From Streptomyces lincolnensis (GTDB lineage Bacteria > Actinomycetota > Actinomycetes > Streptomycetales > Streptomycetaceae): a stretch of 64,000 nucleotides of DNA. The notes under the pieces were generated by a model. That model was not told the DNA's origin. It ran no database searches and saw nothing but the letters and a program-made list of their open reading frames with translations. Each line of letters starts with the position of its first letter. The stretch's first letter is position 1. Position numbers and translations under genes: made by a program. The stretch covers positions 8,122,001-8,186,000 of the forward strand of contig NZ_CP016438.1 in the NCBI RefSeq assembly GCF_001685355.1, given 5' to 3'. Shown here piece by piece: positions 50,346 through 61,308 of this stretch.

Positions 50346-51542
50346 TCAGACGGACTGCTCGGCGGTGGCCGCCGTCTCCCGGCGCTGGGCCCGGAGCAGT
50401 CGGCGGCCCTGCTCGCCCTTGGCCCAGGTGTGGGAGCCGGGCTTGCGTGCCTCGTCCACCAGCTGCTTGACGGTGAGCCGGCACACGAGTTCCTTCACCT
50501 TCGCGCCTGTTCGGCCGCCGACGTGGAGCCGCTTGGCGGTGTCGTCCTTGTGGGCGAACTGGAACATGCCCGTGCGGCGCCCCAGGCTGATGCACTGGCC
50601 GGCGAACCCCAGGTCGATCGGTGTGGGCCGCTTGCTCGCGATGCGGCTGAGCACCGTGTCGGCGGCGTGTGCGCCCAGCGGGCCCGCGGCCTGGCAGCTC
50701 ATCCGGAACGGCATGTCCGACGGTGCCGCCGAGTCCCCGGCGGCGACGATCCGCTCGTCGTCGACGCTCGTCAGGGTCTCGTCGGTGAGCAGGCGGCCCA
50801 GGGTGTCGGTGCTGAGCCCGCTGCGGGCGGCCAGGTCCGGCACGCCGAACCCGGCGGTCCAGATGGTGACCCCGCTCGGCAGTTCACGGCCGTCGCCGAG
50901 CCGCACGGCGTCGCCGCTCACCTCCGTGACCTTCGTGCCGGGGCCCTGCAACACGCTCACACCGAGGCCGGCCAGCCGCTTGGCGAGCGAGCGGCGGCCC
51001 TTCGGGTGCAGATAGGGGCCGAGCGGCCCGCCGCAGACCAGGGTCACGGTGCGGCCCGCCTCCGCCAGTTCGGCGGCGGTCTCGATGCCGGTCGGACCGG
51101 CTCCGACCACCGTCACCGGGGCCGTGGCGGGAGCGGCGTCGAGGACCGACCGCAGCCGCCGCGCCTCCTCGAACGTGGCGATCGGGTGGGCGAACTCGGC
51201 GGCTCCGGGCACGCCCGGGTCGGCGCTGCCGCTGCCCACCGCGTAGATCAGGTAGTCGTAACCGACCGTGCCGCCGCTCGCCAGCTCCACCCCGCGTCCC
51301 GTCGCGTCGATCCGGGTCACGGTGTCGACCACCAGCCGGACGCGCTCGCCCAGGACCTTCCGGTAGTCGTTGACGGCCGCGTGCGTCCCGCCCGCCAGCT
51401 GGTGCAGTCGGATCCGCTCGACGAAGTCCGGGCGGGCGTTGATCAGCGTCACGCTCACGTCGTCGCGCTGTGTCAGCCGGTTGGCCGCCATGACCCCGGC
51501 GTAACCGCCGCCGATCACGACGACTTCGGTGTTCTCAGCCAT
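50346..51542 (-). CDS. FAD-dependent NAD(P)H oxidoreductase (NDH-2-like)
   Basis: A 398-aa two-dinucleotide-binding flavoprotein: VVVIGGGYAGVMAANRLTQRDDVSVTLIN at the N-terminus (FAD), VTVVGAGPTGIETAAELAEAGRTVTLV (NAD(P)H), VTIWTAGFGVPDLAARSGL, and DERIVAAGDSAAPSD as the late FAD motif. This is the pattern of type II NADH dehydrogenases and carotenoid-pathway relatives. The start at 51542 follows GGAGGAGAG. It lies between two NAD-binding proteins and an NTF2-like protein in one operon, with a 20-bp tandem repeat in the gap upstream. Confidence 0.88.
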   Translation of the reverse strand: MAENTEVVVIGGGYAGVMAANRLTQRDDVSVTLINARPDFVERIRLHQLAGGTHAAVNDYRKVLGERVRLVVDTVTRIDATGRGVELASGGTVGYDYLIYAVGSGSADPGVPGAAEFAHPIATFEEARRLRSVLDAAPATAPVTVVGAGPTGIETAAELAEAGRTVTLVCGGPLGPYLHPKGRRSLAKRLAGLGVSVLQGPGTKVTEVSGDAVRLGDGRELPSGVTIWTAGFGVPDLAARSGLSTDTLGRLLTDETLTSVDDERIVAAGDSAAPSDMPFRMSCQAAGPLGAHAADTVLSRIASKRPTPIDLGFAGQCISLGRRTGMFQFAHKDDTAKRLHVGGRTGAKVKELVCRLTVKQLVDEARKPGSHTWAKGEQGRRLLRAQRRETAATAEQSV

Positions 51543-51590
51543 GGTTTCTCTCCTCCGCAATCAGGTCCGCTGTCAGGAATTCGCGCACGC

Positions 51591-51630
51591 AAGACGTCGA
51601 CTTGGCGCGCAGGATGTCGACTTGGCACGC
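51591..51630. repeat. Two 20-bp tandem repeats upstream of the flavoprotein gene
   Basis: Two adjacent copies share GTCGACTTGGC(G/A)CGC at exactly 20-bp period (51596-51610 and 51616-51630). They lie between the NTF2-like stop and the flavoprotein start, about 50 nt before the ribosome site. A near two-turn spacing would place both copies on the same DNA face, as in a tandem operator. Confidence 0.65.
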
Positions 51631-51650
51631 CGTGACGGCGTGCGGGACGG

Positions 51651-52112
51651 TCAGGCGAGGCGCTCCGGCGCCGAGCCGTGGAGCGGGGTGGCGTCCAGGT
51701 ACCGGACCTCGTAGACGCGTTCGCCGAACTTCCAGCCGTCGGCGGTTCGCTCGTAACGGTCGTGGTACAAGGCGTAGTTGAGGTGCGAGCTGCCGTCGCG
51801 CATCCGTCCGAACTCCTGGATGTACGCCCGGCCGACCGCGGTGTCGCCGTCCAGCCGGATGACGCCCGGGTGGACGTTCTGCACGAAGAACTCCCAGAGC
51901 GACTGGCCCCACTCGATCCCCGCGCGGATCTCCTCGCGGCCGACGAACTCCTTGTCGATGTGCGGCCAGCGCATCACGCCCTCGGGTGTGAACAGCGAGA
52001 CGGCGCGGTCGAAGTCACGCATCATCACCGCGTCCGTGAGTTCGGCTCGCAGCGCCTCGATCTCGACGCGATCGGCGAGGGCCCGCGTGTCGCCCATCGG
52101 TTTTTCCCCCAT
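51651..52112 (-). CDS. SnoaL/NTF2-like protein
   Basis: A 153-aa cone-fold protein (RVEIEALRAELTDAVMMRDFDRAVSLFTPEGVMRWP, then HLNYALYHDRYERTADGWKFGERVYEVRYLDATPLHGS). Family members are small cyclases, isomerases or binding proteins; no catalytic residues can be assigned by eye. It is the first gene of the leftward redox operon, divergent from LysR. The start may be 52112 or the second methionine at 52097. Confidence 0.83.
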   Translation of the reverse strand: MGEKPMGDTRALADRVEIEALRAELTDAVMMRDFDRAVSLFTPEGVMRWPHIDKEFVGREEIRAGIEWGQSLWEFFVQNVHPGVIRLDGDTAVGRAYIQEFGRMRDGSSHLNYALYHDRYERTADGWKFGERVYEVRYLDATPLHGSAPERLA

Positions 52113-52181
52113 CGATGTGTGTGTCAGGCGGGTGCCGCCTGTCCGGTGGTGATGGATCCAGCATCGGCGCGGGCGAACAGC

Positions 52182-52199
52182 GGAACAAGGTAAGGTTCC
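52182..52199. promoter_or_regulatory. Inverted repeat GGAAC-N8-GTTCC in the LysR divergent gap
   Basis: GGAACAAGGTAAGGTTCC lies about 70 nt upstream of the NTF2-like start. It has 5-bp arms and is 11 nt from the second, stronger palindrome, a two-site layout often seen for LysR regulators. Confidence 0.45.
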
Positions 52200-52209
52200 T
52201 TGGGCTATT

Positions 52210-52227
52210 CATAACGTGGTGGTTATG
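52210..52227. promoter_or_regulatory. Palindrome CATAAC-N6-GTTATG, candidate LysR operator
   Basis: Perfect 6-bp arms around GTGGTG, AT-rich in a GC-rich region, 18 nt before the LysR ATG at 52246. The form fits a LysR recognition site for autoregulation and control of the divergent operon. Confidence 0.6.
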
Positions 52228-52245
52228 CATGGATGGGGGTTGTGC

Positions 52246-53136
52246 ATGGAGCTGCGTGACATCGAGATCTTCCTGACCCTGGCCGAGGAACTGCACTTCG
52301 GCCGCACCGCGGAGCGGCTTCATGTGTCCCAGGCCCGCGTCAGTCAGGCCATCGCCAAACAGGAACGGCACCTCGGCGTCGTGCTGTTCGACCGCACCAG
52401 CCGACGCGTGACCCTGACCCCGGTCGGCCGACGCCTTCGCGAGGACCTCCAGCAAGCCGTCGACCTCCTACGGGAGGGGCTCGCCCGCGCCGAAGCGGCC
52501 GGCGCACGGACGCGGCAGACCCTGCGCCTGGGGGTGTTCGGCCACGCCGGCCACGAACTGCGCCCCCTCATCGAGGCCTTCCGCTCCCGCCACCCCGGCA
52601 GCGATGTCACGTTCGGCGAGATCAACGGCAGCGACCCGTTCACAGCGCTGCGCTCCGGAGAGCACGACGCGCACGTGCTGTGGCTTCCGGTGGCCGAACC
52701 GGACCTCACGGTCGGCCCGACCTTGCTGACCGGAGGCCGGGTGCTCGCCGTGGCGGCGGACCATCCGCTGGCCGAGCGCGGCACCGCGTCGCTGGAGGAC
52801 CTCGGCGACAACCATGTCGTCGACTTCGGCCCCGACGCCCCGGAGTACTGGGTCTCGGCCATGGTCCCCACGCGTACGCCGCTCGGCCGCCGTATCCCGC
52901 GCGGGCCCGCCGCGCGGACCTTCCACGAGATTCTGTCCCTGGTCGCCTCCGGACAGTGTGTCCACCCGCTGGGCGAGATAGCCGCCCGCTACAACAGTCC
53001 CCCGGGCATCGTCTTCCTCCCCGTTCACGACGCTCCCACCATGCACTGGGCCCTCACATGGCGATCCACCGACGACGGCCCCGCCCTGCGTGCACTGGCC
53101 CAGACCGCCGCCGACTTCGGTCCCATCTCCCTGTGA
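52246..53136 (+). CDS. LysR-family transcriptional regulator
   Basis: A 296-aa LysR protein. The N-terminal helix-turn-helix is MELRDIEIFLTLAEELHFGR with TAERLHVSQARVSQAIAKQERHLGVVLFDRTSRRVTLTPVGRRL; the effector domain follows (LRLGVFGHAGHELRPLIEAFRSRHPGSDVTFGEIN). ATG at 52246 is chosen because the in-frame GTG at 52216 falls inside the palindromic operator. It is divergent from the redox operon and probably activates or represses it in response to a small molecule or oxidative cue that is not identifiable here. Confidence 0.92.
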   Translation: MELRDIEIFLTLAEELHFGRTAERLHVSQARVSQAIAKQERHLGVVLFDRTSRRVTLTPVGRRLREDLQQAVDLLREGLARAEAAGARTRQTLRLGVFGHAGHELRPLIEAFRSRHPGSDVTFGEINGSDPFTALRSGEHDAHVLWLPVAEPDLTVGPTLLTGGRVLAVAADHPLAERGTASLEDLGDNHVVDFGPDAPEYWVSAMVPTRTPLGRRIPRGPAARTFHEILSLVASGQCVHPLGEIAARYNSPPGIVFLPVHDAPTMHWALTWRSTDDGPALRALAQTAADFGPISL

Positions 53137-53157
53137 CAGCCGGACGGCCCACCGCGC

Positions 53158-55674
<2,517 letters not shown>

Positions 55675-55879
55675 GGCGTTCCCATCCGGCGTCCCTGCGG
55701 GGCCTGGGACGCCCTCGCTGATCGACGTGCCGGGGTCGGGTAACCCGGGTGGGAGCCGGTTACACCTGGGGCGCGCGTTCGTAGAACACCTTCGCACGAA
55801 CGGGGGGCGCGGGCACCTTCAGAGATCTCCGGGACGACGCCGGCCGGACCACCGACGGTGCCGCCCCCCTCGTCGTGTC

Positions 55880-56647
55880 TCAGCGGGCCGTCAGGATCCG
55901 TGGCCCCGAGTCGGTGATGGCCACCGTGTGCTCGACATGGGCCGCGCGGGAGCGGTCGTTCGTCTTGAGGGTCCATCCGTCCGGTGCCTCGTGATAGCCG
56001 TCCGTTCCGCCGGCGATGAGCATGGGCTCGATCGCGAGGACCATGCCGCGCCGCAGCGGCATCCCGCGCCGGGGGCGGCCCTCGTTCGGCACCGGGGGGT
56101 CCTCGTGCATACGGCGGCCGATGCCGTGGCCGCCGAAGCCGTCCGGGATGCCGTAGCCGCCGGTGCGGCAGACCGTGCCGATCGCGTGCGCGATGTCCCC
56201 GATGCGGTTGCCCACGACGGCCGCCTCGATGCCCGCGGCCAGGGCCCGCTCGGCGGTCTCGATCAGCCGTACGTCGGCGGGGCGGGGCTTGCCGACGACG
56301 AAGCTGATCGCCGAGTCGCCCGCCCAGCCGCCCAGTTGGGCACCGCAGTCGATCGAGACCAGGTCGCCGTCCCGCAGCCGGTAGCCGGTCGGGATGCCGT
56401 GCACGATCGCGTCGTTCACGGAGGCGCAGATCACCGCCGGGAAGGGCGTGGGCGCGAAGGACGGCCGGTAGCCGAGGAACGGCGACGTCGCGTCCGCCCC
56501 ACGCAGCACGTCGTGCGCCACCTCGTCCAGTTCCAGCAGGGAAACGCCCACGTCGGCGGCCTTGTGTACGGCCGTCAGGGCACGCCCGACGACCTGGCCC
56601 GCCTCGTACATGGCGTCGATCGATGTGTCTGTCTTCAGCTCCACCAT
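55880..56647 (-). CDS. map: Methionine aminopeptidase, type I
   Basis: A 255-aa enzyme that removes the initiator methionine. Metal ligands are the Asp of VSIDCGAQ, Asp of AGDSAISFVV, His of GGHGIGRRMHEDP, Glu of VLAIEPML and Glu of VEHTVAIT. Streptomycetes have more than one such gene; this one lacks an N-terminal extension and is not beside ribosomal genes, so it is likely an accessory paralogue. It is divergent from a small XRE regulator with a 32-nt gap, and its TATAGT -10 (56660-56655) lies 7 nt before the ATG, so the mRNA is probably leaderless and controlled by that regulator. Confidence 0.93.
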   Translation of the reverse strand: MVELKTDTSIDAMYEAGQVVGRALTAVHKAADVGVSLLELDEVAHDVLRGADATSPFLGYRPSFAPTPFPAVICASVNDAIVHGIPTGYRLRDGDLVSIDCGAQLGGWAGDSAISFVVGKPRPADVRLIETAERALAAGIEAAVVGNRIGDIAHAIGTVCRTGGYGIPDGFGGHGIGRRMHEDPPVPNEGRPRRGMPLRRGMVLAIEPMLIAGGTDGYHEAPDGWTLKTNDRSRAAHVEHTVAITDSGPRILTAR

Positions 56648-56654
56648 GCCAATT

Positions 56655-56673
56655 ACTATACCGGTATTAGAAT
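56655..56673. promoter_or_regulatory. Overlapping divergent -10 boxes around an ATACCGGTAT palindrome
   Basis: The palindrome ATACCGGTAT (56658-56667) is flanked by TATAGT on the minus strand (56660-56655, for map) and TAGAAT on the plus strand (56668-56673, for the XRE gene). Each ends 6-7 nt from a start codon without a ribosome site. A protein bound to the palindrome would block both promoters at once. Confidence 0.65.
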
Positions 56674-56679
56674 GGTGAC

Positions 56680-56931
56680 ATGGTGCGCACCCCTCTCACT
56701 CCTGAAGAACGCGAACGCGGCGAGCGGCTCGGGCTGCTGCTGCGTGAGGCCCGCGGCGGCCGCAGCATGACGGAGATCGCGGCCGTCGCCGGTATCTCTC
56801 CCGAGACGCTGCGGAAGATCGAGACCGGCCGGGCTCCGACGCCGGCCTTCTTCACGGTCGCCGCGTTGGCGCGGGCCCTCGGCCTGTCCATGGACGAACT
56901 GGCCGTACTGTGTGCGCCGGTGCCCGTGTGA
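56680..56931 (+). CDS. Small XRE-family transcriptional regulator
   Basis: An 83-aa helix-turn-helix protein with little beyond the DNA-binding fold: LGLLLREARGGRSMTEIAAVAGISPETLRKIETGRAPTPAFFTVAALARALGLSMDELAVLC. No ligand domain is present, so it may sense nothing or interact with another protein. Its ATG is probably the transcript start. The layout with a divergent methionine aminopeptidase and the shared palindrome indicates autoregulation plus control of map. I recall this gene pair in other streptomycetes but cannot cite a function. Confidence 0.88.
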   Translation: MVRTPLTPEERERGERLGLLLREARGGRSMTEIAAVAGISPETLRKIETGRAPTPAFFTVAALARALGLSMDELAVLCAPVPV

Positions 56932-57076
56932 GGGCCGCGCGGGGCGGCCGACGCGCACCGGCCGGGACCGCGTGATGAGGTGCCCGCACTGCGCCGGAAA
57001 ACTCCCCGTAGCAGTCCCGTAACACGGCTGGTGTTGCCTACGGAACCGGAGTGTTCCGGTCGGGCGGGAGTTGGGG

Positions 57077-58939
57077 ATGGCTGTGGATCAACTCCCCGAT
57101 CGGGTGAGGGAGTTCGCGAACCACCTGAACGCACTGCTGGCACGCCTGGACCAGGGCGGCGGCTGGTGCGGGGTGTTCTGGCAGCGCGACCCCGACGGCA
57201 TGCAGGCCTGTCTCGACGGCGCGGAGATACCACCCTGGGACGTGGTGGAGGCGCTCCTCCAGGACCTCGCGGCGGAGTACGGCCAGACCGTCGCCGCCAC
57301 CGAGGCGGAACGCGCCCGCCTCCTGCACGCCGAGGCACTCGTGGCCCACGACGCCAGGCCCGGCGGCCGGGACGCCCTCGGCGACCGGTTCGACGTCATG
57401 CTCCGCGAGCAGCGCTACGCCGCCGAACGGCAGGCCGAACTCGGACGGTTGCTCGCCTCCGCCGCCACCCGCGAGGAGGCCGACGCCCTCCGCCTCGACC
57501 TCGCCTGGGCCCGCGACGACCACGCCCGCGCGACCCGCCGCTGCGCGGAACTGAGCTCCCGGATGGCCGACCTGGACCGCCGCACCACCGGCGCCCCGAC
57601 CCCGGAGATCCCCCGCACCCGAACCGAGGGCCGCGCCGGTCCGCCGTTCCGCATCGACAGCCGCTACGGACCGGCCGCCGAGAGCTTTCCCGCGACACGC
57701 GACGACTCGGAGCAGGACGGCGTGTTCGGAGCGCGTCCGGACACGGAGGGGTTTCGCGGGGCCCGCTCCCACTCGGACGAGTCCTTCGGGGCGGGGACGC
57801 AAGGGCGCGGGGCGTTCGAGCAGCGTCCGGACCGGACCCGCTGGGACGCCGACGCCTCCCACGAGAGCAGCGGCCCGTACGGGGACACGCACGCCGGCGG
57901 ATTCCCCACCATGCCCCAGCAGCGCGACACCCGGCCGGGACTCGCGCCCGAGTACGCCCCTCAGGCCCTCGACCGGCACCACCCGGCTCCGAGGCCTGCT
58001 GAGCAGGCGCCGGAAGCCCCCGCCTATGGCGAATTCGCCCCCCGATCCCGCGACCAGCTCCCCCCGACCTCGGCCGGATCGACCCCGCAAGCTCCCACCC
58101 CCGAGGTCGAGTACGCACCCCGCTCTCTCGACCCCCAGTCCCCGCACTCCCCACCCCCCGCCGCCCAACCGCCGGAGGCCCCCGCGGAGCCGGCCAAGCA
58201 GCGCAAGCGGCGCCGAGGTGGGGCGCGGTTCGCCGGGATGGTGGAGGAGGAGGTCGCGCCCGTCGTCGTACCACCGACTGCCGCGCCGGAGCTGCCCGAG
58301 CTGCCGGTGGCGCCCGTGGTCAGTGGGCGGCGTCCGCGGGGGGCGCGGTTCGCCGGGGCCGCGCAGGCGCGGCGGGCGGCGGCCGGGCCGGTGGCCGAGC
58401 CGCTGGACGCGGGGGCCCGGGAGGAGACGGTCCGGACCGTCGAGCGGTTGGTGCGGCTGCGCGGGGAGGGGCGCAGCGGTGAGGCGCACGCGTTGCTGGC
58501 CGAGATCGCGCACTGGCCGGCCGCCCGCTACCCGCTGCTCGCCGTGGAACTCCAGCGGGCCGGGCTCGGCGCCGACTGGGCGACGCTGTTGTGGGAGGCG
58601 GGTTCGCTGCCCGCGGACCGGCTCGTCGCCGCCGCCGACGCGCTGACCGAGGCGGGGCGCGGCACCGACGGGGAGCAGATCCTCAGGCAGGGAGTGGCGC
58701 GGCCCGCCGTGGAGATCGGACAGGCCGTCCTCGCGATGACCGGCGACGGCCGCCACCGCGAGGCCCACGCCCTGCTCGACGCCTACGTCCGGGTCCGCAC
58801 CCCGGAGGAGGCCGCGCGCAGCGCCGAGCCCGACCCGCGCACGCTCGTACCGCTGCTCGTGGCGGCCGCGCGAGGCGTCTCGGACGAGCGCCACTGGGAC
58901 CTGGTCCACGCCCTCCGCGTCGCCGGACATCCCGCCTGA
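57077..58939 (+). CDS. Large hypothetical protein with folded ends and a disordered middle
   Basis: A 620-aa protein. Residues 1-175 look folded and helical (DQLPDRVREFANHLNALLARLDQGGGWCGVF; WQRDPDGMQACLDG; a coiled-coil-like stretch rich in Arg, Glu and Ala from about 75). Residues about 180-370 are low-complexity, rich in Pro, Arg, Ser and Glu. A doubled phrase, RGGARFAGMVEEE and RGARFAGAAQARR, precedes a C-terminal helical repeat domain from about 455 (TVRTVERLVRLRGEGRSGEAHALLAEIAHWPAARYPLLAVELQRAGLGADW), TPR-like in rhythm. Streptomyces homologues are usually annotated as hypothetical. No function is proposed. The ATG follows GGCGGGAG. Confidence 0.8.
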   Translation: MAVDQLPDRVREFANHLNALLARLDQGGGWCGVFWQRDPDGMQACLDGAEIPPWDVVEALLQDLAAEYGQTVAATEAERARLLHAEALVAHDARPGGRDALGDRFDVMLREQRYAAERQAELGRLLASAATREEADALRLDLAWARDDHARATRRCAELSSRMADLDRRTTGAPTPEIPRTRTEGRAGPPFRIDSRYGPAAESFPATRDDSEQDGVFGARPDTEGFRGARSHSDESFGAGTQGRGAFEQRPDRTRWDADASHESSGPYGDTHAGGFPTMPQQRDTRPGLAPEYAPQALDRHHPAPRPAEQAPEAPAYGEFAPRSRDQLPPTSAGSTPQAPTPEVEYAPRSLDPQSPHSPPPAAQPPEAPAEPAKQRKRRRGGARFAGMVEEEVAPVVVPPTAAPELPELPVAPVVSGRRPRGARFAGAAQARRAAAGPVAEPLDAGAREETVRTVERLVRLRGEGRSGEAHALLAEIAHWPAARYPLLAVELQRAGLGADWATLLWEAGSLPADRLVAAADALTEAGRGTDGEQILRQGVARPAVEIGQAVLAMTGDGRHREAHALLDAYVRVRTPEEAARSAEPDPRTLVPLLVAAARGVSDERHWDLVHALRVAGHPA

Positions 58940-59094
58940 CATTCCGCCTGGCAGGTTCCCAACAAAGCTGGTCATCGACTCGGTCCCGGCTCGGTCCGGG
59001 CCCGGCCGCTCACCCACAGGGGTGTGAAACGTGATCGACTCAGCGGGTTAACGACGATGGTCTTGGCAAGGCCGCCGGGGAGGCTTACGTTCGT

Positions 59095-59127
59095 GCCTCT
59101 ACGACCTGTGTCTACGGGCGTAGAGGC
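59095..59127. promoter_or_regulatory. Inverted and repeated TCTACG sites before the nitrilase operon
   Basis: GCCTCTACG (59095-59103) and CGTAGAGGC (59119-59127) are perfect 9-bp arms 15 nt apart. A third TCTACG (59111-59116) sits between, making an inner TCTACG-GG-CGTAGA. The cluster is 28 nt before the ATG of the first hydrolase and is a likely operator or 5' leader hairpin. Confidence 0.55.
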
Positions 59128-59154
59128 TCTGGCGTCCCGTCGAAGGAGCAGCTC

Positions 59155-59997
59155 ATGGCCAACGTCGTACGCGCCGCTCTGGTCCAGGCCACCTGGACCG
59201 GCGACACCGAGTCCATGGTGGCGAAACACGAGGAGCACGCCCGCGAGGCGGCCCGGCAGGGCGCGAAGATCATCGGGTTCCAGGAGGTCTTCAACGCCCC
59301 CTACTTCTGTCAGGTCCAGGAGCCCGAGCACTACCGCTGGGCCGAGCCGGTGCCCGACGGGCCGACCACTCGTCGTATGCAGGAGCTCGCGCGCGAGACC
59401 GGCATGGTGATCGTCGTCCCGGTCTTCGAGGTCGAGCAGTCCGGCTTCTACTACAACACCGCGGCCGTGATCGACGCCGACGGCACCGTCCTCGGCAAGT
59501 ACCGCAAGCACCACATCCCCCAGGTCAAGGGCTTCTGGGAGAAGTACTACTTCAAGCCGGGCAACATCGGCTGGCCCGTCTTCGACACCGCCGTGGGCAA
59601 GGTCGGCGTCTACATCTGCTACGACCGCCACTTCCCGGAGGGCTGGCGCCAACTCGGCCTCAACGGCGCCCAGTTGGTCTACAATCCATCCGCCACCCAC
59701 CGCGGTCTCTCTTCCCACCTCTGGCAACTGGAGCAGCCCGCCGCCGCCGTCGCCAACGAGTACTTCGTCGCCGCGATCAACCGGGTCGGCGTCGAGGAGT
59801 ACGGGGACAACGACTTCTACGGGACCTCGTACTTCGTCGACCCGCGCGGCCGCTTCGTCGGCGAGACCGCCAGCGACAAGGCGGAGGAACTCGTCGTCCG
59901 CGACCTCGACTTCGACCTGATCGAAGAGGTCCGGCAGCAGTGGGCCTTCTACCGCGACCGCCGTCCCGACGCCTACGAAGGGCTGGTACAGCCGTGA
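59155..59997 (+). CDS. Carbon-nitrogen hydrolase, beta-ureidopropionase-like (paralogue 1)
   Basis: A 280-aa nitrilase-superfamily amidase. The Glu-Lys-Cys triad is visible: GFQEVFNAPYF, GKYRKHHIPQ and VYICYDRHFPEGWR. The sequence type matches N-carbamoyl-beta-alanine or N-carbamoyl amino acid amidohydrolases, which release the amino acid, CO2 and ammonia in the last step of reductive pyrimidine or hydantoin breakdown. The following aminotransferase overlaps at GTGA, and a paralogue of equal length lies 3.1 kb downstream. The start is ATG after GAAGGAG. Confidence 0.9.
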   Translation: MANVVRAALVQATWTGDTESMVAKHEEHAREAARQGAKIIGFQEVFNAPYFCQVQEPEHYRWAEPVPDGPTTRRMQELARETGMVIVVPVFEVEQSGFYYNTAAVIDADGTVLGKYRKHHIPQVKGFWEKYYFKPGNIGWPVFDTAVGKVGVYICYDRHFPEGWRQLGLNGAQLVYNPSATHRGLSSHLWQLEQPAAAVANEYFVAAINRVGVEEYGDNDFYGTSYFVDPRGRFVGETASDKAEELVVRDLDFDLIEEVRQQWAFYRDRRPDAYEGLVQP

Positions 59998-61280
59998 CCA
60001 AGGACCTGCTGGGCCGCCACCGGGCCGTCCTGCCCGACTGGCTCGCCCTCTACTACGAGGACCCCCTGGAGATCACGCATGGCGAGGGCCGGTACGTCTG
60101 GGACGCCGAGGGCACCAGGTACCTCGACTTCTTCGGCGGCATCCTCACCACGATGACCGCGCACGCCCTGCCCGAGGTGACCAAGGCGGTGAGCGAGCAG
60201 GCCGGGCGGATCCTGCACTCCTCGACCCTGTACCTGAACCGCCCGATGGTCGAACTCGCCGAGCGGATCGCCCAGTTGAGCGGCATCCCGGACGCCCGGG
60301 TCTTCTTCACCACCTCGGGCACGGAGGCCAACGACACGGCCCTGATGCTGGCGACGACCTACCGCCGCAGCAACACGATCCTGGCGATGCGCAACAGCTA
60401 CCACGGCCGCTCCTTCAGCGCGGTCGGCATCACCGGCAACCGCGGCTGGTCGCCCACCTCGCTGTCCCCGCTCCAGACGCTCTACGTCCACGGCGGCGTG
60501 CGCACGCGCGGCCCGTACGCCTCCCTCAGTGACGACGACTTCATCGCGGCCTGCGTCGAGGACCTGAAGGACCTGCTCGGCCACACCCGCCCACCCGCGG
60601 CCCTGATCGCCGAACCGATCCAGGGCGTCGGCGGGTTCACCTCACCGCCGGACGGCCTGTACGCGGCCTTCCGCGAGGTGCTGGCCGAGCACGGCATCCT
60701 GTGGATCGCCGACGAGGTGCAGACCGGCTGGGGCCGCACCGGCGAACACTTCTGGGGCTGGCAGGCCCATGCGCGCAGCGGCCCGCCGGACATCGTCACC
60801 TTCGCCAAGGGCATCGGCAACGGCATGTCCATCGGCGGGGTCGTGGCGCGCGGCGAGATCATGAACTGCCTGGACGCCAACAGCATCTCGACCTTCGGCG
60901 GCACCCAGATCACCATGGCGGCCGGACTCGCCAACCTCGCTCACCTGCTGGAGCACGACCTCCAGGGCAACGCCCGGCGCGTCGGCGGACTGCTCATCGA
61001 GCGGCTGCGGGCCGTCGCCGCGCAGACCCCGGGTGTACGGGAGGTGCGCGGCCGGGGGCTCATGATCGGCATCGAGCTGGTCAAACCCGGCACGGACGAG
61101 GCCGACCCGCAGGCCGCGAGCGCCGTACTCGAAGCGGCCCGCGCGGGCGGGCTGCTCATCGGCAAGGGCGGCGGCCACAACACCAGCGCCCTGCGCCTCG
61201 CACCGCCCCTGTCCCTCACCGTCGCGGAGGCCGAGGAAGGCGCCGCGATCCTCGAGAGCGCTCTGAGGAGCATCCACTAG
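59994..61280 (+). CDS. Class III (omega) aminotransferase
   Basis: A 428-aa PLP enzyme of the class III fold. Landmarks are FFGGILTTMTAHALPEV, TTSGTEANDTALMLA, NSYHGRSFSAVGITG, LWIADEVQTGWGRTGEHFWGW (cofactor Asp) and TFAKGIGNGMSIGGVV (Schiff-base Lys). With carbamoyl-amide hydrolases on both sides, a beta-alanine or beta-aminoisobutyrate to semialdehyde reaction is the best guess. The GTG start overlaps the hydrolase stop (GTGA). Alanine-glyoxylate-type activity cannot be excluded. Confidence 0.9.
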   Translation: MTKDLLGRHRAVLPDWLALYYEDPLEITHGEGRYVWDAEGTRYLDFFGGILTTMTAHALPEVTKAVSEQAGRILHSSTLYLNRPMVELAERIAQLSGIPDARVFFTTSGTEANDTALMLATTYRRSNTILAMRNSYHGRSFSAVGITGNRGWSPTSLSPLQTLYVHGGVRTRGPYASLSDDDFIAACVEDLKDLLGHTRPPAALIAEPIQGVGGFTSPPDGLYAAFREVLAEHGILWIADEVQTGWGRTGEHFWGWQAHARSGPPDIVTFAKGIGNGMSIGGVVARGEIMNCLDANSISTFGGTQITMAAGLANLAHLLEHDLQGNARRVGGLLIERLRAVAAQTPGVREVRGRGLMIGIELVKPGTDEADPQAASAVLEAARAGGLLIGKGGGHNTSALRLAPPLSLTVAEAEEGAAILESALRSIH

Positions 61281-61308
61281 CACCGACCCGAACAAGGGAA
61301 ACACCACC

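Noticed and set aside
57038..59017. 659-codon minus-strand frame opposite the large hypothetical protein
   Set aside because: Both strands are open because of third-position GC bias. Plus is preferred for its ribosome site, helical ends and the conserved-looking start.
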